Positions 51,235 through 63,196 of a stretch of 64,000 nucleotides of DNA are shown here, piece after piece. The DNA comes from Cercis canadensis. Lineage: Eukaryota; Streptophyta; Magnoliopsida; Fabales; Fabaceae. The first letter of the stretch is position 1. Each line of letters begins with the position of its first letter. The stretch is from NCBI GenBank assembly GCA_003255065.1, contig QAOA01001462.1:60399-124398 (forward strand), read 5' to 3'. Both the position numbers and the translations under genes were made by a program. Below the pieces are notes generated by a model, which was given only the letters and a program-made list of their open reading frames with translations, was not told the DNA's origin and did no database searches.

Positions 51235-53923
51235 ACCAAGAAACTGTCTCGTCACATATACAGTGGTCCACAATAAAAATATCCGAGTCAGAAACAGGGA
51301 TGAACAGAAACAGGGTCCCGGTCCAGATATAGTGACTCAGCAGGAAACAGTCCCATCCCAGATATAGGTAAAACAAGAAAAATATCCGAGACAGAAACAG
51401 GGATGAGACCGAAACAGGGTCTCGGTCCAGATATAATGACTCAACAGGAAACAGTCCCATCCCAGATACAGGAAAAAACAAGAAAAATAACCGAGTCAGA
51501 AACAGGAATGTACCGAAACAGGGTCCCGGTCCAGATATAGTGACTCACTAGGAAACAGTCCCATCCCAGATAAAGGGAAAAACAAGAAATATATCCGGGT
51601 CAGAAACAGGGATGAACCGAAACAGGGTCCCGGTCCAGATATAGTGACTCAACAGGAAACTGTCCCGTCACAGATACAGTGGTACACAAGAAAAATATCC
51701 AAGTCAGAAAGAGGTATGATCCGAAACAGGGTCCCGGTCCAGATATAGTGACTCACCTGGAAACAGTCCCATCCCAGATACATGAAATAACAAGAAAAAT
51801 GTCCTATTCAGAAACAGGAATAAACCGAAACAGGGTCCTGGTCCAGATATAGTGACTCACCAAGAAACTAACAAGAACAATATCCGAGTCAGAAACAGGA
51901 ATGAACCGAAAGAGGGCCTCGGTCCAGATAAAGTAACTCACCAGGAAACAGTCCCATCCCAGATACAGGGAAAAACAAGAAAAATATCCGAGTCAGAAAC
52001 AGGGATGAACCGAAACATGGTCCCGGTCTAGATATAGTGACTCAACAGGAAACTGTCCCGTCACAGATACAGTGGTACACAAGAAAAATATCCGAGTCAG
52101 AAACAGGTATGAACCGAAACAGGGTCCCGGTCCAGATATAGTGACTCACCTGGAAACAGTCCCATCCCAGATACAGGAAAAAAAAGAAAAATATCCGAGT
52201 TAGAAATAGGAATGAACCGAAACAAGGTCCCAGTCCAGTTATAGTGACTCAACAGGAAACTCTCCCGTCACAAAAATATCCGAGTCAGAAATAGGTATGA
52301 ACCGAAACAGGGTCCCGAACCAGATATAGTGACTCACTTGGAAACAGTCCCATCCCAGATACAGGAAATAACAAGAAAAATGTCCTAGTCAGAAACAGGA
52401 ATGAACCGAAACAGGGTCCTGGTCCAGATATAGTGACTCACCAAGAAACTGTCCCGTCACAGATACAGTCGTCCACAATAAAAATATCCGAGTCAGAAAC
52501 AGGTATGAACCGAAATAGGGTCCCAGTCCAGATATAGTGACTCACCTGGAAACAGTCCCATCCCAGATAAAGGAACAAACAAGAAAAATATCCGAGTCAG
52601 AAACAGAAATGCACCGAAACAGGGTCCCAGTCCAGATATAGTGACTCAACAGGAAACTGTCCCGTCACAGATACAGTGGTACACAAGAAAAATATCCGAG
52701 TCAGAAACAGGGATGAACCGAAACAGGGTCCTGGTCCAGATATAGTGACTCACCAAGAAACTATCCCGTCACAGATACAGTGGTCCACAATAAAAATATC
52801 CGAGTCAGAAACAGGGATGAACAGAAATAGGGTCCCGGTCCAGATATAGTGACTCAGAAGAAACAGTCTCATCCCAGATATAGGTAAAACAAGAAAAATA
52901 TCCGAGATAGAAACAGGGATGAGACCGAAACAGGGTCTCGGTCCAGTTATAATGACTCATCAGGAAACAGTCTCATCCCAGATACAGGAAAAAACAAGAA
53001 AAATAACCGAGTCAGAAACATGAATGAACCGAAACAGGGTCCCGGTCCAGATATAGTGACTCACTAGGAATCAATCCCATCCCAAATAAAGGGAAAAACA
53101 AGAAAAATATCCGAGATAGAAAATAGGTATGAACCGAAACAGGGTCCCGATCCAGATATAGTGACTCTCCTGGAAACAGTCTCATCCCAGATACAGGAAA
53201 TAACAAGAAAAATGTCCTAGTCAGAAACAGGAATGAACCGAAAAACGGTCCTGGTCCAGATATAGTGACTCACCAAGAAACTGTCCCGTCACAGATACAG
53301 TGGTCCACAATAAAAATATCCGAGTCAGAAACAGGGATGAACAGAAACAGGGTCCCGGTCCAGATATAGTGACTCAGCAGGAAACAGTCCCATCCCAGAT
53401 ATAGGTAAAACAAGAAAAATATCCGAGACAGAAACAGGGATGAGACCGAAACAGGGTCTCGGTCCAGATATAATGACTCATCAGGAAACAGTCTCATCCC
53501 AGATACAGGAAAAAAAAGAAAAATAACCGAGTCAGAAACAGGAATGAACCGAAACAGGGTCTCGGTCCAAATATAGTGACTCACTAGGAAACTGTCCCAT
53601 CCCAGATAAAGGGAAAAACCAGAAAAATATCCGGGTCAGACCAGATACAGGAAAAAACAAGAAAAATATCCTAGTGAGAAACAGGAATGAACCGAAACAT
53701 GGTCCCGGTCCAGATATAGTGACTCAACAGGAAACTGTCCCGTCACAGATACAGTGGTACACAAGAAAAATATCCGAGTCAGAAACAGGTATGAACCGAA
53801 ACAGGGTCCCGGTCCAGATATAGTGACTCACCTGGAAACAGTCCCATCCCAAATACAGGAAATAACAAGAAAAATATCCGAGTCAGAAACAGGAATAAAC
53901 CGAAAGAGCGTCTCGGTCCAGAT

Positions 53924-53955
53924 TATCATTGAGTGGTCCTTTGTCAGGGTAGGGT
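53924..53955 (+). other. 32-base block: in-place complement of the repeat, not reversed
   Basis: The upstream bases CGAAAGAGCG-TCTCGGTCCAGAT and the downstream bases GATACAAGGAAAAATAAG are normal satellite in normal phase. The 32 bases between them read TATCATTGAGTGGTCC then TTTGTCAGGGTAGGGT. Complementing each base without reversing gives ATAGTAACTCACCAGG then AAACAGTCCCATCCCA, exactly the expected repeat, 32 of 32. It even has the AGTAACTC variant that normally follows CGAAAGAGGGTCTCGG (compare 17855-17912 and 38860-38912). Length is unchanged. The block starts 12832 bases (401 x 32) after the contig start at 41092. Inversion would give a reverse complement, so this is best explained as data corruption. 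Confidence 0.93.
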
Positions 53956-55488
53956 GATACAAGGAAAAATAAGAAAAATATCCGAGTCAGAAACAGGGAT
54001 GAACCGAAACCTGGTCCTGGTCCAGATATAGTGACTCAACAGGAAACTGTCCCGTCACAGATACAGTGGTACACAAGAAAAATATCCGAGTCAGAAACAG
54101 GTATGAACCGAAACAGGGTCCCGGTCCAGATATAGTGACTCACCTGGAAACAGTCCCATCCCAGATACAGGAAAAAACAAGAAAAATATCCGAGTCAGAA
54201 ACAGGGATGAACCGAAACATGGTCCCGGTCCAGATATAGTGACTCAACAGGAAACAGTCCCATCCCAGATATAGGTAAAACAAGAAAATATCCGAGACAG
54301 AAACAGGGATGAGACCGAAACAGGGTCTCAGTCAGAAATAGGTATGAACCGAAACAAGGTCCCGATCCAGATATAGCGACTCACCTGGAAACAGTCACAT
54401 CCCAGATACAGGAAATAACAAGAAAAATGTCCTAGTCAGAAACAGGAATGAACCGAAACAGGGTCCTGGTCCAGATATAGTGACTCACCAAGAAAATGTC
54501 CCGTCACAAATACAGTGGTCCACAATAAAAATATCCGAGTCAGAAACAGGGATGAATGTCCCGTCACAGATACAGTGGTACAGAAGAAAAATATCCGAGT
54601 CAAAAATAGGTATGATCCGAAACAGGGTCCCGGTCCAGATATAGTGACTCAGCAGGAAACAGTCCCATCCCAGATATAGGTAAAACAAGAAAAACATCCG
54701 AGACAGAAACAGGGATGAGACCGAAACAGGGTCTCGGTCCAGATATAATGACTCATCAAGAAACAGTCTCATCCCAGATACAGGAAAAAACAAGAAAAAT
54801 AACCGAGTCAGAAACAGGAATGAACCGAAACAGGGTCCCGGTCCAGATATAGTGACTCACTAGGAAACAGTCCCATCCCAGATAAAGGGAAAAACAAGAA
54901 AAATATCCGAGATAGAAACAGGGATGAGACCGAAACAGGGTCTCGGTCCAGATATAATGACTCACCAGGAAACAGTCTCATCCCAGATACAGGAAAAAAC
55001 AAGAAAAATATCCGAGTCAGAAACAGGAATGAACCGAAACAGGGTCCCGGTCCAGATATAGTGACTCAACAGGAAACTGTCCCGTCACAGATACAGTGGT
55101 ACACAAGAAAAATATCCGAGTCAGAAATAGGTATGATCCGAAACAGGGTCCCGGTCCAGATATAGTGACTGACCAGGAAACAGTACCATCCCAGATACAG
55201 GAAATAACAAGAAAAATAACCGAGTCAGAAACAGGAATGAACCGAAACAGGGTCCCGGTCCAGATATAGTGACTCACTAGGAAACAGTCCCATCCCAGAT
55301 AAAGGGAAAAACAAGAAAAATATCCGAGATAGAAACAGGGATGAGACCGAAACAGGGTCTCGGTCCAGATATAATGACTCACCAGGAAACAGTCTCATCC
55401 CAGATACAGGAAAAAACAAGAAAAATATCCGAGTCAGAAACAGGAATGAACCGAAACAGGGTCCCGGTCCAGATATAGTGACTCAACA

Positions 55489-55904
55489 GGAAACTGTCCC
55501 GTCACAGATACAGTGGTACACAAGAAAAATATCCGAGTCAGAAACAGGTATGAACCGAAACAGGGTCCCGGTCCAGATATAGTGACTCACCTGGAAACAG
55601 TCCCATCCCAGATACAGGAAAAAACAAGAAAAATATCCGAGTCAGAAACAGGAATGAACCGAAACAGGGTCCCAGTCCAGATATAGTGACTCAACAGGAA
55701 ACTGTCCCGTCACAGATACAGTGGTACACAAGAAAAATATCCGAGTCAGAAACAGGTATGAACCGAAACAGGGTCCCGGTCCAGATATAGTGACTCACCT
55801 GGAAACAGTCCCATCCCAGATACAGGAAAAAACAAGAAAAATATCCGAGTCAGAAACAGGAATGAACCGAAACAGGGTCCCAGTCCAGATATAGTGACTC
55901 AACA
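55489..55904 (+). repeat. Two identical 208 bp A-B2 dimers
   Basis: GGAAACTGTCCCGTC occurs at 55489, 55697 and 55905. By eye the two 208 bp intervals are identical. Each is an A monomer (GAAACAGGTATGAACC, ending ACCT) plus a monomer with CAGGAAAAAACAAG and GGTCCCAGTCC, ending AACA. The same dimer occurs singly elsewhere, for example from about 49370 and 61549, so this is a local tandem duplication. Confidence 0.88.
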
Positions 55905-58900
55905 GGAAACTGTCCCGTCACAGATACAGTGGTACACAAGAAAAATATCCGAGTCAGAAATAGGTATGAACCGAAACAGGGTCCCGATCCAGATATAGTG
56001 ACTCACCTGGAAACAGTCCCATCCCAGATACAGGAAATAACAAGAAAAATGTCCTAGTCAGAAACAGGAATGAACCGAAACAGGGTCCTGGTCCAGATAT
56101 AGTGACTCACCAAGAAACTGTCCCGTCACAGTTACGTTGGTCCACAATAAAAATATCCGAGTCAGAAACAGGGATGAACAGAAACAGGGTCCCGGTCCAG
56201 ATATAGTGACTCAGCAGGAAACAGTCCCATCCCAGATATAGGTAAAACAAGAAAAATATCCGAGACAGAAACAGGGATGAGACCGAAACAGGGTCTCGGT
56301 CCAGATATAATGACTCATCAGGAAACAGTCTCATCCCAGATACAGGAAAAAACAAGAAAAATAACCGAGTCAGAAACAGGAATGAACCGAAACAGGGTCC
56401 CAGTCCAGATATAGTGACTCAACAGGAAACTGTCCCGTCACAGATACAGTGGTACACAAGGAAAATATCCGAGTCAGAAATAGGTATGAACCGAAACAAG
56501 GTCCCGATCCAGATATAATGACTCACTAGGAAACAGTCTCATCCCAAATACAGGAAAAAACAAGAAAAATATCCGTGTCAGAAACAGGAATGAACCGAAA
56601 CATTGTCCTGGTCCAGATATAGTGACTCAACAGGAAGCTGTCCCGTCACAGATATAGTGGTACACAAGAAAAATATCCGAGTCAGAAACAGTTATGAACC
56701 GAAACAGGGTCCCGGTCCAGATATAGTGACTCACCTGGAAACAGTCCCATCCCAGATACAGGAAATAACAAGAAAAATATCCGAGTCAGAAACAGGAATG
56801 AACCGAAACAGGGTCCCAGTCCAGATATAGTGACTCAACAGGAAACTGTCCCGTCACAGATACAGTGGTACACAAGAAAAATATCCGAGTCAAAAATATG
56901 TATGAACCGAAACAGGGTCCCGATCCAGATATAGTGACTCACCTGGAAACAGTCCCATCCCAGATACAGGAAATAACAAGAAAAATGTCCTAGTCAGAGA
57001 CAGGAATGAACCGAAACAGGGTCCTGGTCCAGATATAGTGACTCACCAAGAAACTGTCCCGTCACAGTTACATTGGTCCACAATAAAAATATCCGAGTCA
57101 GAAACAGGGATGAACAGAAACAGGGTCCCGATCCAGATATAGTGACTCAGCAGGAAACAGTCCCATCCCAGATATAGGTAAAACAAGAAAAATATCCGAG
57201 ACTGAAACAGGGATGAGACCGAAACAGGGTCTCGGTCCAGATATAATGACTCATCAGGAAACAGTCTCATCCCAGATACAGGAAAAAACAAGAAAAATAA
57301 CCGAGTCAGAAACAGGAATGAACCGAAACAGGGTCCCGGTCCAGATATAGTGACTCACTAGGAAACAGTCCCATCCCAGATAAAGGGAAAAACAAGAAAA
57401 ATATCCGAGATAGAAACAGGGATGAGACTGAAACATGGCCTCGGTCCAGATATAATGACTCACTAGGAAACAGTCTCATCCCAAATACAGGAAAAAACAA
57501 GAAAAATATCCGAGTCCGAAACAGGAATGAACCGAAACAGGGTCCCGGTCCAGATATAGTGACTCAACAGGAAACTGTCCCCTCACAGATACAGTGGTAC
57601 ACAAGAAAAATATCCGAGTCAGAAATAGGTATGAACCGAAAAAAGGTCCCGATCCAGATATAATGACTCACTAGGAAACAGTCTCATCCAATGACTCAAC
57701 AGGAAACTGTCCCGTCACAGATACAGTGGTACACAAAAAAATATCCGAGTCAGAAACAGGGATGAGACCGAAACAGGGTCTCGGTCTAGGTATAATGACT
57801 CATCAGGAAACAGTCTCACCCCAGATACAGGAAAAAAAAAAGAAAAATAACCGAGTCAGAAACAGGAATGAACCGAAACAGGGTCCCGGTCCAGATATAG
57901 TGACTCACCAGGAAACAGTCCCATCCCAGATAAAGGGAAAAACAAGAAAAATATCCGAGATAGAAACAGGGATGAGACCGAAACAGGGTCTCGGTCCAGA
58001 TATAATGACTCACCAGGAAACAGTCTCATCCCAGATACAGTAAAACAAAAGAAAAATATCCGAGTCAGAAAAAGGGATGAACTGAAACAGGGTCCCGGTC
58101 CAGATATAGTGACTCACCTGGAAATAGTCCTATCCCAGATACAGGAAATAAAAAGAAAAATATCCGAGTCAGAAACAGGAATGAACCGAAAGGTGGTCCT
58201 AGTCAAGATATAGTGACTCACCAGGAAACAGTCCCATCCCAGATACAAGGAAAAACAAGAAAAATATCCGAGTAAGAAACAGGGATGAACCGAAACAGGG
58301 TCCCGGTCCAGATATAGTGACTCAACAGGAAACTGTCCCGTCACAGATACAGTGGTACACAAGAAAAATATCCGAGTCAGAAACAGGTATGAACCGAAAC
58401 AGGGTCCCGGTCCAGATATAGTGACTCACCTGGAAACAGTCCCATCCCAGATACAGGAAAAAACAAGAAAAATATCCGAGTCAGAAATAGGTATGATCCG
58501 AAATAGGGTCCCGGTCCAGATATAGTGACTCACCTGGAAACAGTCCCATCCCAGATACAGGAAATAAGAAGAAAAATATCCGAGTCAGAAACAGGAATGA
58601 ACCGAAAGAGGGTCTCGGTCCAGTTATAGTAACTCACCAGGAAACAGTCCCATCCCAGATAAAGGGAAAAACAACAAAAAATATCCGAGATACAAACAGG
58701 GATGAGACCGAAACAGGGACTCGGTCCAGATTTAATGACTCACCAGGAAACAGTCTCATCCCAGATACAGGAAAAGACAAGAAAAATATCCGAGTCAGAA
58801 ACAGGAATGAACCGAAACAGGGTCCCGGTCCAGATATAGTGACTCAACAGGAAACTGTCCCGTCACAGATACAGTGGTACACAAGAAAAATATCCGAGTC

Positions 58901-61900
58901 AGAAACAGGTATGAACCGAAACAGGGTCCCGGTCCAGATATAGTGACGCACTTGGAAACAGTCCCATCCCAGATACAGGAAAAAACAAGAATAATAACCG
59001 AGTCATACACAGGAATGAACCGAAACAGGGTCCCGGTCCAGATATAGTGACTCACTAGGAAACAGTCCCTTCCCAGATAAAGGGAAAAACAAGAAAAATA
59101 TCCGAGATAGAAACAGGGATGAGACCGAAAGAGGGTCTCGGTCCAGATATAATGACTCACCAGGAAACAGTCTCATCCCAGATACAGGAAAAAACAAGAA
59201 AACTATCCGAGTCAGAAACAGGAATGAACCGAAACAGGGTCCCGGTCCAGATATAGTGACTCAACAGGAAACTGTCCCGTCACAGATACAGTGGTACACA
59301 AGAAAAATATCCGAGTCAGAAACAGGTATGAACCGAAACAGGGTCCCGGTCCAGATATAGTGACTCACCTGGAAACAGTCCCATCCCAGATACAGGAAAA
59401 AACAAGAAAAATATCCGAGTCAGAAACAGGAATGAACCGAAACAGGGTCCCGGTCCAGATATAGTGACTCAACAGGAAACTGTCCCGTCACAGATACAGT
59501 GGTACACAAGAAAAATATCCGAGTCAGAAATAGGTATGAACCGAAACAGGGTCCCGATCCAGATATAGTGACTCACCTGGAAACAGTCCCATCCCAGATA
59601 CAGGAAGTAACAAGAAAAATGTCCTAGTCAGAAACAGGAATGAACCGAAACAGGGTCCTGGTCCAGATATTGTGACTCACCGAGAAACTGTCCCGTCACA
59701 GATACAGTGGTCCACAAGAAAAATATCCGAGTCGGAAACAGGGATGAACAGAAACAGGGTTCCGGTCCAGATATAGTGACTCAGCAGGAAACAGTCCCAT
59801 CCCAGATAAAAATATCCGAGTCAGAAACAGGAATGAACCGAAAAAGGGTCTCGGCCCAGATATAATGACTCACCAGGAAACAGTCCCATCCCAGATACAG
59901 GGAAAAACAAGAAAAATATCCGAGTCAGAAACAGGGATGAACAGAAACAGGGTCCCGGTCCAGATAGAGTGACTCAGCAGGAAACAGTCCCATCCCAGAT
60001 ATAGGTAAAACAAGAAAAATATCGGAGACAGAAACAGGGATGAGACTGAAAAAGGGTCTCGGTCCAGATATAATGACTCATCAGGAAACAGTCTCATCCC
60101 AGATACAGGAAAAAACAAGAAAAATAACCGAGTCAGACACAGGAATTAACCGAAACAGGGTCCCGGTCCAGATATAGTGACTCACTAGGAAACAGTCCCA
60201 TCCCAGATAAAGGGAAAAACAAGAAAAATATCTGAGATAGAAACAGTGATGAGACCGAAACAGGGTCTCGGTCCAGATATAATGACTCACCAGGAAACAG
60301 TCTCATCCCAAATACAGGAAAAAACAAGAAAGATATCCGAGTCAGAAACAGGAATGAACCGAAACAGGGTCCCGGTCCAGATATAGTGACTCAACAGGAA
60401 ACTGTCCCGTCACAGATACAGTGGTACACAAGAAAAATATCCGAGTCAGAAATAGGTATGAACCGAAACAGGCTCCCGATCCAGATATAGTGACTCACCT
60501 GGAAACAGTGCCATCCCAGATACATGAAAAAACAAGAAAAATATCCGAGTCAGAAACAGGAATGAACCGAAACAGGGTCCCAGTCCAGATATAGTGACTC
60601 AATAGGAAATTGTCCCGTCACAGATACAGTGGTACACAAGAAAAATATCCGAGTCAGAAATAGGTATGAACCGACACAGGGTCCCGATCCAGATATAGTG
60701 ACTCACCTGGAAACAGTCTGATCCCAGATACAGGAAAGAACAAGAAAAATGTCCTAGTCAGAAACAAGAATGAACCGAAACAGGGTCCTGGTCCAGATAT
60801 AGTGACTCACCAAGAAACTGTCTCGTCACAGATACAGTGGTCCACAATAAAAATATCCGAGTCAAAAACAGGGATGAACAGAAACAGGGTCCCGGTCCAG
60901 ATATAGTGACTCAGCAGGAAACAGTCCTATCCCAGATATAGGTAAAACAAGAAAAATATTCGAGACAGAAACAGGGATGAGACCGAAACAAGGTCTCGGT
61001 CCAGATATAATGACTCATCAGGAAACGGTCTCATCCCAGATACAGGAAAAAACAAGAAAAATAACCGAGTCAGAAACAGGAATGAACCGAAACAGGGTCC
61101 CGGTCCAGATATAGTGACTCACTAGGAAACAGTCCCATCCCAGATAAAGGGAAAAACAAGAAAAATATCCGAGACAGAAACAGGGATGAGACCGAAACAG
61201 GGTCTCGGTCCAGATATAATGACTCATCAGGAAACAGTCTCATCCCAGATACAGGAAAAAACAAGAAAAATAACCGAGTCAGAAACAGGAATGAACCGAA
61301 ACAGGGTCCCGGTCCAGATATAGTGACTCACTAGGAAACAGTCCCATCCCAGATAAAGGGAAAAACAAGAAAAATATCCGAGATAGAAACAGGGATGAGA
61401 CCGAAACAGGGTCTCGGTCCAGATATAATGACTCACCAGGAAACAGTCTCATCCCAGATACAGGAAAAAACAAGAAAAATATCCGAGTCAGAAACAGGAA
61501 TGAACCGAAACAGGGTCCCGGTCCAGATATAGTGACTCAACAGGAAACTGTCCCGTCACAGATACAGTGGTACACAAGAAAAATATCCGAGTCAGAAACA
61601 GGTATGAACCGAAACAGGGTCCCGGTCCAGATATAGTGACTCACCTGGAAACAGTCCCATCCCAGATACAGGAAAAAACAAGAAAAATATCCGAGTCAGA
61701 AACAGGAATGAACCGAAACAGGGTCCCAGTCCAGATATAGTGACTCAATAGGAAACTGTCCCGTCACTGATACAGTGGTACACAAGAAAAATATCTGAGT
61801 TAGAAATAGGTATGAACCAAAACAGGGTCCCGATCCAGATATAGTGACTCACCTAGAAACAGTCTGATCCCAGATACAGGAAATAACAAGAAAAATGACC

Positions 61901-62749
61901 TAGTCAGAAACAGGAATGAACCGAAATAGGGTCCTGGTCCAGATATAGTGACTCACCAAGAAACTGTCTCGTCACAGATACAGTGGTCCACAATAAAAAT
62001 ATCCGAGTCAGAAACAGGGATGAACAGAAACAGGGTCCCGGTCCAGATATAGTGACTCAGCAGGAAACAGTCCCATCCCAGATATAGGTAAAACAAGAAA
62101 AATATCCGAGACAGAAACAGGGATGAGACCGAAACAGGGTCTCGGTCCAGATATAATGACTCATCAGGAAACAGTCTCATCCCAGATACAGGAAAAAACA
62201 AGAAAAATAACCGAGTCAGAAACAGGAATGAACCGAAACAGGGTCCCGGTCCAGATATTGTGACCCACTAGGAAACAGTCCCATCCCAGATAAAGGGAAA
62301 AACAAGAAAAATATCCGGGTCAGAAACAGGGATGAACCGAAACAGGGTCCCGGTCCAGATATAGTGACTCAACAGGAAACTGTCCCGTCACAGATACAGT
62401 GGTACACAAGAAAAATATCCGAGTCAGAAATAGGTACGATCCGAAACAGGGTCCCGGTCCAGATATAGTGACTCACCTGGAAACAGTCCCATCCCAGATA
62501 CATGAAATAACAAGAAAAATGTCCTAGTCAGAAACAGGAATGAACCGAAACAGGGTCCTGGTCCAGATATAGTGACTCACCAAGAAACTGTCCCGTCACA
62601 GATACAGTGGTCCACAATAAAAATATCCGAGTCAGAAACAGGGATGAACAGAAACAGGGTCCCGGTCCAGATATAGTGACTCAGCAGGAAACAGTCCCAT
62701 CCCAAGTATAGGTAAAACAAGAAAAATATCTGAACCGAAACAGGGGATC

Positions 62750-62750
62750 N
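62750..62750. other. Assembly gap (single N), left edge of the island
   Basis: Satellite on the left ends in a degenerate tail, CCGAAACAGGGGATC; unrelated sequence begins on the right. Confidence 0.9.
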
Positions 62751-63195
62751 TTATATGCTGTCTCTGTGTTTCAGGCATATCTTGAGTTCTGGATGTCCAA
62801 AAATTCCGAGTCATACCTTGTTGGAAAGCTGAGAGAAATGTCTACAACTTTCTTTCAGGGCTCCAAAGCTAATTGGGACTTTCAGCAGGTCATATGCAGC
62901 CTGGAAGGCAGAGAAGACATGCTGTCGCAGGATCCTGACCTACATGCAGTATTTGGGTCATAACTTGAGTTGTAGATGTCATATTGACCTGAAACTGGTA
63001 CCATTGGAAAGCTAACAGACAGAGCTTCAATTGATATGAAGACCGGTTCACCATAGTTTATGTGGAAGATGGTCTTATCTTCTGTGCAAGTTAGCTGACG
63101 GTTCCAGACACCTTTTGCCACTTAAATGGGCCTAACTTCCTCATGACAAGTCCAAATGGGCCCAAACCAAAGCCCAATTGAAGCTAAGGCCCATG
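62751..63195. mobile_element. Non-satellite island, probable retrotransposon non-coding fragment
   Basis: This is the only stretch unrelated to the satellite. It holds two diverged copies of a module: CATATCTTGAGTTCTGGATG, then TTGGAAAGCT 40 bases after its CTTGAG; and CATAACTTGAGTTGTAGATG, then TTGGAAAGCT at the same 40-base distance. The CTTGAG starts (62781 and 62964) are 183 bp apart. The right end has AAATGGGCCTAAC, AAATGGGCCCAAAC, AAAGCCCAATTG and AAGGCCCATG. From memory, such modules and TGGGCC-rich tracts are common in LTRs and untranslated regions of plant Ty3/gypsy-type elements; I could not search. No gag/pol domain, primer-binding site or terminal repeat is visible. The two drawable ORFs (62766-62963 on +, 62882-63121 on -) show no domain I recognise. 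It may be a misplaced contig. Confidence 0.55.
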
Positions 63196-63196
63196 N
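63196..63196. other. Assembly gap (single N), right edge of the island
   Basis: Satellite restarts immediately to the right with ATATCTGAGACAG. This is nearly the point in the monomer where the left satellite became degenerate (AATATCTGA at 62725-62733). Confidence 0.9.

Larger units (their letters stand above)
49261..62749 (+). repeat. Satellite array, higher-order-repeat domain II
   Basis: The 7-mer HOR set (A', F, D, C, D2, A, B) returns and dominates. A' landmarks (ACCAAGAAA) occur near 49777, 50506, 51235, 52440, 52754, 53272, 54487, 56109, 57045, 60810, 61955 and 62579. Spacings such as 729, 936 (9 x 104) and 624 (6 x 104) show whole-monomer gains and losses. Deleted junctions occur near 51870, 52270, 53120, 53640, 54290, 54330, 54550, 57690 and 59800. 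The only foreign-looking bases are 53924-53955. The last 16 bases before the N (62734-62749) are degenerate repeat ending in GGGGATC. No gene is present. Confidence 0.95.

Noticed and set aside
53924-53955. Small inversion or foreign insertion at this point
   Set aside because: An inversion would give the reverse complement of the repeat, and the block is not that. An insertion would change the length, and it does not. All 32 bases match a plain complement.
62766-62963. 65-codon plus-strand frame in the island
   Set aside because: It overlaps the opposite-strand frame and the repeated module and has no recognisable motif. I do not call it a gene.
62882-63121. 79-codon minus-strand frame in the island
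   Set aside because: No domain I recognise, no supported start, and it crosses the two non-coding modules and a possible contig edge. A chance frame is more likely.
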